Source: Alphaproteobacteria bacterium
GTDB lineage: Bacteria; Pseudomonadota; Alphaproteobacteria; Micavibrionales; Micavibrionaceae
DNA: 64,000 nucleotides
Assembly: GCA_009995045.1 (NCBI GenBank)
Contig: JAACQG010000009.1
Location: forward strand, 26,037-90,036
Direction of reading: 5' to 3'
Below, one piece after another: positions 54,664-62,900 of this stretch (within the stretch, counting starts at the first letter, position 1; each line of letters starts with the position of its first letter). Below the pieces are notes generated by a model that had not been told where the DNA came from, searched no databases, and worked only from the letters and a program-made list of their open reading frames with translations. The position numbers and the translations under genes are program-made.

Positions 54664-55566
54664 CTAATCATCCCCCGCATCAATCGCCGCAATATGCGCA
54701 GGTGAAACCCCGCAACATCCGCCAACAATATCCGCGCCCGCATCCACCCATCGTTTGGCAAATGTCGCATATTCCTCTGGAGTGACATCATCGGTGCGCA
54801 GCGGAGTAATGCCCACATTCGCGCCGATGGATGGCCGCCGGAACAAATTCGGATACGCCCCAATCATCAGCGTGCGATCCGCCCCCAATAGCGCGCCAGT
54901 ATGCGCAATCATATTTTCCGCTGTCTCCATGGGGCAACAATTATACAAAATCGCCTCCGCAGGGGTCTCATCACGGGTAAAGGCAACGACATCACCAATC
55001 GTCTCCCCCGTTTCCCCTTCACCCTGATGCAGGGCGCGCCAATCATCGCGCGTCGGGCAATACGCAATCCATAGCGGTAAATCCGATCCATTCCGCACAA
55101 GCGCATCACAAACCGCCCGTGCCTCCGCGCGTGAACACAATGTCTCCGCCAGCCAGAAATCAACATACGGCGCTTGTTCCTCAATAAACGCATCAAGCAT
55201 CGCGGGCGCGAGCGCAGGGTCAAACAAATCAGGGCGATAAGACCCAAAGAGCGGCGGCAAGCTCCCCGCAATTTTTACATCTTTATTGCGCGCGTCTACG
55301 GCCTCACGCGCCAACACTGCCGAGCGTTTAATCCATTCCCGCCCATGCGCATCAAATCGCTCCTGCCCGATATGAAAGGGAAGCACCGCATAACAATTGG
55401 TGGTAATCACTTGCGCACCCGCATCAATGAAGTTGCCATGCGCGCGCGCGACAAGGTCAGGCGTTTCAATCAAAGACAGCGCCGACCATTCAGGTTGTCG
55501 AAACGGCGCGCCCATCCGCTCAAGCTCACGCCCCATGCCACCGTCGAGTATAATTGGTTTGTCCAT
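54664..55566 (-). CDS. Homocysteine S-methyltransferase family protein
   Basis: The ATG at 55566 follows AAGGA and gives 300 residues; a TTG two codons earlier is less likely. The family start MDKPIILDGGMGRELERMG is followed by VITTNCYAV and the zinc-binding cysteines: one in LYNCCPMETAE and the pair in IVGGCCGVSPAHI. Such enzymes pass a methyl group from S-methylmethionine or SAM to homocysteine, giving methionine. The presence of metB elsewhere in the window agrees with methionine metabolism but does not prove the substrate. Confidence 0.9.
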   Translation of the reverse strand: MDKPIILDGGMGRELERMGAPFRQPEWSALSLIETPDLVARAHGNFIDAGAQVITTNCYAVLPFHIGQERFDAHGREWIKRSAVLAREAVDARNKDVKIAGSLPPLFGSYRPDLFDPALAPAMLDAFIEEQAPYVDFWLAETLCSRAEARAVCDALVRNGSDLPLWIAYCPTRDDWRALHQGEGETGETIGDVVAFTRDETPAEAILYNCCPMETAENMIAHTGALLGADRTLMIGAYPNLFRRPSIGANVGITPLRTDDVTPEEYATFAKRWVDAGADIVGGCCGVSPAHIAAIDAGDD

Positions 55567-55621
55567 GCGCAATATCCTTCTTCAAAAACCCGCAAACAAG
55601 GCGATCAAAAAGCATGAGTTT

Positions 55622-55891
55622 TTAAGATATGTCAATCCAAGAGACCTGGGAATCGTTGCTGCGCCGCGTGACATAGCGCCGCAACCCCTCACCGATCGAG
55701 CCAATGAGCATCAACGCAGAGCCAATCACAAAGAGCCACGTCCCATCATATTGCCAAGTATCGGAGAAAAACATAAAGCTGCCCACCAAAAACAAAAAAT
55801 TCCCCAAAATCCCAAGGCATATATGCACCCACTCATAATCTTTAAAAAACAGGGTGAGGAGGGAATGGAGCGCATCAAGTACATGTTTCAT
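55622..55891 (-). CDS. YrhK-like small membrane protein
   Basis: The 89-residue protein has two membrane helices: WVHICLGILGNFLFLVGSFMFF and WLFVIGSALMLIGSIGEGL. The spacing and the GSALMLIGSIG motif fit the YrhK family, of unknown function. Its start lies inside the last codons of a possible 44-residue membrane peptide, which suggests translational coupling. Confidence 0.8.
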   Translation of the reverse strand: MKHVLDALHSLLTLFFKDYEWVHICLGILGNFLFLVGSFMFFSDTWQYDGTWLFVIGSALMLIGSIGEGLRRYVTRRSNDSQVSWIDIS

Positions 55892-56009
55892 AACGAAGAA
55901 TTACCACACCCAAACACATGAATAAACCCATCAAACCCAACTGCATCGGCGGCAGCATGCCTGTTGCGGGGATGTCAGATTGTTCGGATGTTTGCGGTTC
56001 GTCGATCAT
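55875..56009 (-). CDS. Possible 44-residue membrane peptide upstream of yrhK-like gene
   Basis: A minus-strand frame from ATG at 56009 (or 56018, in frame) to TGA at 55875-55877 encodes MIDEPQTSEQSDIPATGMLP, then a hydrophobic stretch LGLMGLFMCLGVVIL and a short polar end. It overlaps the YrhK start by 17 bases. No strong ribosome site is visible. The acidic head plus a single membrane helix is typical of real small membrane proteins, but the frame is short enough to occur by chance. Confidence 0.4.
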   Translation of the reverse strand: MIDEPQTSEQSDIPATGMLPPMQLGLMGLFMCLGVVILRYETCT

Positions 56010-56020
56010 AAAAGCCATCG

Positions 56021-56046
56021 TGTCATTGCGAGCAAAGCGAAGCAAT
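56021..56046. repeat. REP-like intergenic repeat (GTCATTGCGAGC type)
   Basis: GTCATTGCGAGCAAAGCGA followed by AGCAAT belongs to the GTCATTGCGAGC...GAAGCAAT repeat common in intergenic DNA of many bacteria. One copy was seen; it is distinct from the GTCATCCTGA repeat at 23062. Confidence 0.55.
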
Positions 56047-56104
56047 TCGCTTAGTCATAACCGCCCTATAGAATTTCCTAAGATATGCTAGTGAAATAAT
56101 AATA

Positions 56105-56659
56105 TTATTGATTTTTGTAAGTATCGCTGTCGAAACAGTAGCTTTGATTATAAAAAGATTTGTAGTCTATTACTAGGTGGAAATTATCCAAAAAATTTGA
56201 AAGATGTTGCTGTTCTTCTTCCTTGGAAACGGGTAGTTCCAGTCTTAAGAGGCGTGTTTGTACTCCAGCCGGAATTACACCACCAGAAGTGTACGAATAA
56301 ACATTTATCCCTGACTTAGAAAAATGTTTTTGGCAGAGGGAGATTACATCTTCATTTGTTTTACTAATGTTATTCTTTGCAAGTAACTCATTTTTGTAAT
56401 AGGTGCAGAAATTTACAATCTCCGCAGGACCTAAGCCTTGATTGCCAAGGTAGTATTCATGGACAATCCAATCATTTCCTTCTTTATCTTTGTATGAATA
56501 GGTATGAGTTGAGGTGCCTAAAAAAGGACGTACTGATAATTTGTTATGTCTGACAACTGAACGAATATGTATTGCTGTAAGCAAAATTGCAGAAATTGCC
56601 GCTATGCCTTCCCAATACAAAGACGTAAAAGACCATATTGAATTTAGTATTTCACTCAC
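56105..56659 (-). CDS. Membrane-anchored protein of unknown function, AT-rich
   Basis: The 184-residue protein starts at GTG and has one membrane helix near the N-terminus (WEGIAAISAILLTAIHI). A soluble, strand-rich domain follows, with segments HEYYLGNQGLGPAEIVNF and GVIPAGVQTRLLRLELP that suggest an immunoglobulin-like fold. It is clearly AT-richer than lepA, directly upstream, and looks like a recent arrival. The lepA stop lies at its start. No family was recognised. Confidence 0.65.
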   Translation of the reverse strand: MSEILNSIWSFTSLYWEGIAAISAILLTAIHIRSVVRHNKLSVRPFLGTSTHTYSYKDKEGNDWIVHEYYLGNQGLGPAEIVNFCTYYKNELLAKNNISKTNEDVISLCQKHFSKSGINVYSYTSGGVIPAGVQTRLLRLELPVSKEEEQQHLSNFLDNFHLVIDYKSFYNQSYCFDSDTYKNQ

Positions 56660-58479
56660 TACTCATCCCCCATCTTCAACGCCGCAATAAACGCGCTCTG
56701 GGGTATCTCCACATTTCCGTATTGGCGCATCTTCGCCTTTCCCTTTTTCTGCTTATCGAGCAGCTTTTTCTTACGGCTGATATCGCCGCCGTAACATTTC
56801 GCGGTCACGTCTTTGCGCATCGCCGATACATTTTCGCGGGCGATAATCTTTCCGCCGATCGCCGCCTGAATGGCGATCTTGAACATTTGACGTGGAATAA
56901 GCTCCTTAAGGCGCTCACACATTTGGCGTCCGCGTCCCTCCGCGCTGTCACGGTGGCAAATCATCGCAAGCGCATCGACCGGCTCTTCATTCACCCGTAT
57001 CTCTAACTTCACAAGCGCATTCTCGCCATACCCGTCCAGCTCGTAATCAAAACTCGCATAACCCTTGGAGAGGGATTTCAAACGGTCATAAAAATCAAAC
57101 ACAACCTCGTTCAGCGGAAGACGATACACAAGCATCGCGCGCCCACCCGCATAGGTCAAATCAACCTGAATGCCGCGGCGTTCCTGACACAGCTGAAGCA
57201 AACCGCCAAGGAATTCATCAGGCACCAAAATCGTCGCCTTGATCCATGGCTCCTCAATGCTTTCAATGCGCTGCACTTCGGGCATATCAACGGGGTTATA
57301 AAGCTCGATCTGCTCACCATTAGTCAGGTTAAGCTTATACACCACGCTCGGCGCAGTCGGGATCAGGTCGAGATCAAAATCCCGCTCAAGCCGCTCTTGG
57401 ATAATCTCCATATGAAGCAAACCCAAAAACCCGCAGCGGAAACCTAGGCCAAGCGCCTGTGAGCTTTCCGGTTCATAATGCAGCGACGCGTCATTGAGCT
57501 TAATCTTGCCCAAACTCTCGCGCAGTTTCTCAAACTCCCCCGCATCCGCAGGGTAAAACGAACAAAACACCATGGGGATAGACGGCTTAAAGCCTGGCAA
57601 GCGCGAATCACACGGCTTTTTCTCATCGGTGATCGTGTCACCCACATTCGTCTCGCTAATATCCTTGATCGACGCGGTAATAAAGCCCATCTCACCCGGG
57701 CCAAGACACGACAGCTCAACCTTTTTCGGGGTGAACATACCCACGCGGTCAATCTCGCGTGTTGCACCATTGGACATGAATTTGATCCGCTGTCCTTTGC
57801 GCAAATATCCATCCATCACCCGCACAAGCACAACAACACCAAGGTAAATATCATACCAAGAATCAACCAACAAAGCCTTGGTCGGCTTGTCCGCATCGCC
57901 TTCATGTGGCGGGGGCAGGGTGGTCACAATCGCCTCAAGCAACTCATGAATGCCTTCGCCTGTCTTCGCGGAGGTATGGATTGCCTGTGAGCAATCAAGG
58001 CCGATAACATCCTCAACCTCTTGCTTCACGCGCTCTGGATCGGCGGCGGGCAGGTCAATCTTATTAATAACGGGAACAATCTCATGATCATTATCAAGCG
58101 CCTGATACACATTCGCCAATGTCTGCGCCTCCACCCCTTGGGATGCATCCACGACCAAAATCGACCCTTCACATGAGGCAAGCGAGCGGGAGACTTCATA
58201 CGCAAAATCCACATGACCCGGCGTGTCCATAAGGTTCATCTGATACGCAATGCCATCCTCGGCGGTGTATTCAAGGCGAACCGTCTGCGCCTTAATCGTT
58301 ATGCCGCGCTCGCGCTCGATATCGGTGTTATCAAGCACTTGCTCGCTCATCTCACGCTCTTCAAGGCCGCCACAGGTCTGAATCAAGCGATCAGCCAAGG
58401 TCGATTTCCCGTGGTCAATATGCGCAATAATTGCAAAATTTCGGATATGTTCTAATGGTTTGGATTTTAATTCGCTCAT
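56659..58479 (-). CDS. lepA: Elongation factor 4 (LepA)
   Basis: The 606-residue GTPase has G1 AHIDHGKST near residue 18, G2/G3 [10 protein letters not shown] and DTPGHVDF, and G4 [10 protein letters not shown]. The LepA-specific C-terminal domain is also present, with [19 protein letters not shown] and [25 protein letters not shown]. It acts on the ribosome during translation stress and in 30S assembly. The length is normal. The 58480-58687 gap after its start side holds two hairpins and no supported gene. Confidence 0.98.
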   Translation of the reverse strand: MSELKSKPLEHIRNFAIIAHIDHGKSTLADRLIQTCGGLEEREMSEQVLDNTDIERERGITIKAQTVRLEYTAEDGIAYQMNLMDTPGHVDFAYEVSRSLASCEGSILVVDASQGVEAQTLANVYQALDNDHEIVPVINKIDLPAADPERVKQEVEDVIGLDCSQAIHTSAKTGEGIHELLEAIVTTLPPPHEGDADKPTKALLVDSWYDIYLGVVVLVRVMDGYLRKGQRIKFMSNGATREIDRVGMFTPKKVELSCLGPGEMGFITASIKDISETNVGDTITDEKKPCDSRLPGFKPSIPMVFCSFYPADAGEFEKLRESLGKIKLNDASLHYEPESSQALGLGFRCGFLGLLHMEIIQERLERDFDLDLIPTAPSVVYKLNLTNGEQIELYNPVDMPEVQRIESIEEPWIKATILVPDEFLGGLLQLCQERRGIQVDLTYAGGRAMLVYRLPLNEVVFDFYDRLKSLSKGYASFDYELDGYGENALVKLEIRVNEEPVDALAMICHRDSAEGRGRQMCERLKELIPRQMFKIAIQAAIGGKIIARENVSAMRKDVTAKCYGGDISRKKKLLDKQKKGKAKMRQYGNVEIPQSAFIAALKMGDE

Positions 58480-58601
58480 GGTATTCTATGTAGCTGTGAA
58501 ACTCAGCGAATGCAAAAGAAATTAAGCCGTGATGGGCGTTTAAGGCTTAATAATGAATAAGCGCCACGCCGCACATAATCACACCGCACCCCACATACAC
58601 A

Positions 58602-58625
58602 AAGAGCGCAGATATCCGCGCTCTT
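58602..58625. repeat. Hairpin between lepA and the 60-residue gene
   Basis: AAGAGCGC (58602-58609) pairs with GCGCTCTT (58618-58625) around eight bases. It lacks a T-run on either strand; it may end transcription of the minus-strand gene at 58688 weakly. Confidence 0.45.
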
Positions 58626-58640
58626 GAAATTTATTATTTA

Positions 58641-58666
58641 GTGATAGTAGCTATAGCTACTATCAC
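58641..58666. repeat. Perfect 26-base palindrome
   Basis: GTGATAGTAGCTA is followed immediately by its exact reverse complement, with no loop. It lies 22 bases beyond the stop of the 58688-58870 gene and before the hairpin at 58602. It could form a cruciform or a terminator stem, or bind a dimeric protein. Confidence 0.75.
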
Positions 58667-58687
58667 ATTCACTGTCGTGGTCATTAA

Positions 58688-58870
58688 CTAACCAAGATTC
58701 ATTCCATAATCATTGTTTATTTCTGGCGCCGACCCGAGGTCTGCTGACATTTCTGCACCCAAGCCAGAAATAGATGTCTGATTTGTAACGTTGCCTTGAT
58801 CGTCAAAGCTATAACGTTGTGCTGTTGAATAAGTATCGGCTCCGCCGAATTCTGCTCTTAAATGGGACAT
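58688..58870 (-). CDS. Small protein of unknown function
   Basis: The 60-residue protein follows a good AAGGAG site. It is polar, Gly/Ser/Asn-rich and probably disordered or strand-forming (DTYSTAQRYSFDDQGNVTNQTSISGLGAEMSADLG). No signal or membrane helix was seen. It is one of four consecutive minus-strand genes of unknown function at this end of the window. The good ribosome site is the main support. Confidence 0.6.
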   Translation of the reverse strand: MSHLRAEFGGADTYSTAQRYSFDDQGNVTNQTSISGLGAEMSADLGSAPEINNDYGMNLG

Positions 58871-59003
58871 ATATACACACTCCTTAAATTAACACGCTCT
58901 AAACAAAACTGAATTTTTTGGTAATTCTTTGTTTCTGTTAGTCTTAATTATGCAGGATAGGTATTAACAAAACCTTAATTTTATGAATTATTAACCAATT
59001 ATA

Positions 59004-59372
59004 TTAGTTTCTGTGAATAATAAGCGGAACGTACGTTCCATCTGACGCTTCGCCAGTTTCATGATCAATTAAAACCATTAAAATTTGGTGACTGTTTTGC
59101 ATATATTTTGCCATGGTTGGCGTTGCATAAAAGGCCGCGTCGCGGATTTCACCGTCATCAAGTACAAATGTTAATTTATTGGTGTCTAGGTCAAATTCAA
59201 ACCATGAGATAGGGCCTTTAAAAGCGCGATTGTGAAAGAGTACAACTTTGCCTTTTTCGTTCACTGCAACTTCAATATCGAGGTGATTATTTTCATCGAC
59301 GCCAAGAACAAAGCCGCTTAAGTCTTTAATCGGCTTCATTTCTGTGTTTGCATCTGAAATATTATCACTCAT
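59004..59372 (-). CDS. Protein of unknown function, paralogue of the 59445 gene
   Basis: The 122-residue protein is strand-rich, with WFEFDLDTNKLTFVLDDGEIRD and a C-terminal DGTYVPLIIH. The next gene upstream has the same order of features (a FxFHxKE-like strand, YLEYDPAEKT, KDNTRMD and DGTVVPLIHK), so the two are probably old tandem duplicates. No known family was recognised and no export signal is present. A small beta-barrel domain is likely (inference). Confidence 0.65.
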   Translation of the reverse strand: MSDNISDANTEMKPIKDLSGFVLGVDENNHLDIEVAVNEKGKVVLFHNRAFKGPISWFEFDLDTNKLTFVLDDGEIRDAAFYATPTMAKYMQNSHQILMVLIDHETGEASDGTYVPLIIHRN

Positions 59373-59444
59373 AAATCACTTATACCACTTTTCGAATAAA
59401 CCCGTCACCCCCTTAAAACAAAAGGGAAAATGCTATCCGCTAAT

Positions 59445-59843
59445 TTAATTAATGCTCGGCGCGGGCTTTCCTTTGTGAATAAGCGGCACGACAGTGCCGT
59501 CAATCGGATTGCGGTCCTTTGTGCGCACAATCGAAACTTCCTTCGCCTTGGTGAAATATGGGCGAACCAGCCACTGAATCTGCACGCCCAAATCCATGCG
59601 CGTATTATCTTTCATTACGACATCAACGGTTTTCTCAGCCGGATCATACTCCAAATACGCAATCGGATCATAATCCACCTCTTTGCCATGAAAGATAAAA
59701 GTCTCCAACGTGACCTTGTTACAATAGATATCCATCTCGTCCGATTTGAACAGCGCAGGCTTATTATGGCCTTTCCCAGGCTTAAAAGCATCCTTCATGG
59801 AGGATGTTGAGCTAGTGCGCTTATCTGGGTCTTGATCACTCAT
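59445..59843 (-). CDS. Protein of unknown function, paralogue of the 59004 gene
   Basis: The ATG at 59843 follows GGTGGG and gives 132 residues; a GTG four codons earlier is an alternative. A polar, Ser/Lys-rich head of about 40 residues precedes a strand-rich domain with YLEYDPAEKTVDVVMKDNT and IDGTVVPLIHKGK. It shares its pattern with the 59004 gene downstream. It lies between that gene and the terminator of the giant gene. Confidence 0.65.
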   Translation of the reverse strand: MSDQDPDKRTSSTSSMKDAFKPGKGHNKPALFKSDEMDIYCNKVTLETFIFHGKEVDYDPIAYLEYDPAEKTVDVVMKDNTRMDLGVQIQWLVRPYFTKAKEVSIVRTKDRNPIDGTVVPLIHKGKPAPSIN

Positions 59844-59878
59844 ATTAAATCCCACCGCGAAAACGGGGGCCGTTAGAA

Positions 59879-59914
59879 CAAAAAAAGAGACGTGGAAAAC
59901 GAATTCCCACGTCT
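59879..59914 (-). terminator. Terminator of the giant minus-strand gene
   Basis: On the minus strand AGACGTGG and CCACGTCT form eight or more pairs and are followed by CTTTTTTT. It ends transcription of the 59968-64000 gene 54 bases after its stop. Confidence 0.88.
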
Positions 59915-59967
59915 AGATCATAGCATTTGTAAACTTTTAGGGGAAGCCTTTGATTTAGCACTTCAAA

Positions 59968-62900
59968 TCACTGCGGGTTTACCGCTTCCAACGTTCTGAT
60001 TTTTGTATCGTCGATAATGCCAGGCAATTCATTGTCCAAAGTATAAGGCTTATCATTCAATCTTAATTCAAATCCTTGCGAAGGCCCGCCATTATTCTGA
60101 ATGGATGTAACGTTTGCGGTTACACCTTCTTTTAAGCTGGCATTTTTGTCATAGAAAATGCCAGGCGTAAAGTTAAAGGCGCTCGCAACATCTTGCTTGC
60201 TTAAGATATCATTGGAAGCCCATGTTTCACTACCATCGGCATTCACCAATTGCGCAGCAAAATACTCATCTCCGTCGGTGTTGAAAAGGTTAAGCGTATC
60301 CATTTCGCTATCCCCATCAAAATCACCTTCGATGGTAATGATTTGTGGTATGTCGCCATCATGTGTCTGGTTTTGAAGTCTGAAGCCTTTGCCGGCAACA
60401 TAATCGCCATCACCTTGTCCATTGCCTGATGTGTCTGTTTTCCCGTCACCGCCGTCACCGGATTTAAAGATATCCAAACCACCACCGTTAAGCGCCTTCC
60501 AACCAAGGAAGAATGACGCAAAGATCACAAGCGTGCGGATGCCGCGTGAGTTTAACCACCCAAATCCGGGAAGCTTGCTGAGCGCCCATGGCGCAAATAA
60601 TGCACCGCCAAAAGCCATCATGCCGTTTAATGTTTGATTACCATCGCGCGTTGCCTGAAGATTACCAACCGCATTCGCCGCGCTATCCCAAACTTGCTTA
60701 ACTGTACCCGAAATGGTGCGACCTGTCGCAGTATCAACGAAGAACCCTTGTCCATCGCCATCATGATCCGTAAGCGTGTTAAACCCACTCCACGCCGCCT
60801 CGCCAGTCTCGGCTAAAGTTTGAGGAACACGTGCATCCGTGCCTTCAAAAAGATTACCTACACCATCAAGCAGGCCACCTTTGCCCTTGGCTGCTTCTGC
60901 CGCTGCCTTGGCTCTTTCCGCTGCATCCGCCGCGTTAACAACACCGTCTTTTACTCCGTTTATTTCAGTGTCCAATGCTGCAATAAGGTCATTCTCAAGC
61001 ATGGCCTGAAGGTCTGCATCGCTATATACGATGAATTGACCATTTTCAGCATTGCGATCATCCGCTAGTTTTTCCGCAAGCGAATCTAAAGTTGCCGCGG
61101 CAGAGGCTACAGTAACGCCATGTTCCCCAACAAATTTCTCACTCGACAATTTTCCAATGCCGTCAACAAGTTTCTGTCTAATGCTATTGTAACGTCCCTC
61201 AATTTGCATGAGCGTCGCGTAGTCAGCAACGGGGTTTAAGCTGTTGGCTTCTGCGAAGTAACCAAGACGATCAAATTTCGCATCTGTCTCTGCAAGCGTA
61301 ACATTATTCGCCTTAAGCGCTTCAACAAGAAAGTAATCATACGCCGCTTGCTTAGACGCGTCTTGTGGAGATATCGTCGGAGTAGCAGCAAGCAACTTCG
61401 CCGCCCGCGTGCGAACATCATTAATCATGCCCTCATGCGTAAGCGTACCCCAACTAGAAGCATCAACATCAACCCCAAACGGCGCAGCCCCAAGCACACC
61501 CTCAACAGCTTTGCTTTCTGTAATATTCTTAATCGCAGAAAGATATGCTTCTGAATCCACATCTTCAGGAACAGGAATAACATCCTCGGAAAGGTATGCT
61601 CTAACAGGATAAGAAATTGCATTCGCTGCTGCTACTATTGGAAGTCCATTTACACCAAAGCCATAAACTAAGCCGCTGGTTACACCAAGGTTTAATGCGT
61701 GAGAACCATAATGTGCCAAATTAGATTTAAAATATACTCCCTTTCCGCCAAAGGCAGTTGATGGAACACTTCGAACAGCCGAAGGAATTAAATCAAGTGT
61801 AGCCAAACGGTATCCACTTAGTCCTCTTCTTAAAACCCAATCGGCTTTCCCGCGAAGGCTTCCTGTAGGTTTGGCTTTTCCGTCTTCATCAAAGCCTTTA
61901 TAAATATATTTATAACTACCTGGCGTATTGTACCCACCTGTCTCGTTAGAAAAGGTAGCCTTATAATCAAGAACTTTCCCCTCAACAAAATGCCTCCATG
62001 CGCGAATAATTTTATTTGAGGGGCGTCCTAATCCTGACGGGCCTCTATATTCTGTCCAGTCCGCGGTTTTTCCAGGGCCTGTTTTATAAGAGTCTCGCAT
62101 TTTCGGAAGCATTAATTCTGCTTGTGTTCTTCTGCGGTTTAATCTGGCCGAGTAAATATTTCCATCTCTATGGTAGAAAAAATTATCTATACCAAAGCCC
62201 AAAAAGCTACCTTTAAAAGTAGAGTTTTGTGTGTTTTTTTGCCACACGTTTTCTGACTCATGTTTTAATCTTGCTATAAATCCAGAAGCGTGCGGATCAG
62301 TAATTGTTACTTTGCCATTTTCAATTGTCCCAAGCCCTGCTTCAGCAAACATCTTTTCTAATGCAGGTAATACTTTTTGTTGCATCAGTGGTAGAGGGTC
62401 TGAGTGCGTAAAAGTTGAAGGAGTGGATTCACTAGCTTCGGCTAGTCCAATTTCTAAAGGTTCAAAAACCTTTACATTTTGAGAGTAAGCCTCGAAAAAT
62501 CTATTCGCAACTGCCGTACCATATTCTGGATCTGCAGGATTAAGCTTAGATACATCGCGAAAAATTCTAAGGATTTGTTTGTTGCTTGAGTTTTCAGGGT
62601 TTTCTATAGCGCGCCCATTATTAAACTTGCGCTCTGCTAGCCCCATAAAAGCGCTTTCGCCATGCGTGATGTCTATTTGTAAATATTGGCGCATGTAGGT
62701 AGATGCTTCTCCACCACTCAACTGTGACGCATACAAATAATCTGACCACTTCATATCGTTAAAGTTGGTGGAAACATTTTTAATACGATCTAGAGAGCCT
62801 GAAACAAATTTTTGAGCATCACTAAGGCTATCCATACCCTTAATTTGATTGTCCCGCAAAAATTTAATTCGTTCAATATAAGTCTTAACGCCTTTGGCTT

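Noticed and set aside
58540-58620. Minus-strand hydrophobic stretch resembling the last helix of a small drug/metabolite transporter
   Set aside because: The frame is only about 25 codons after a stop, with no start codon or further similarity; I could not call it a pseudogene.
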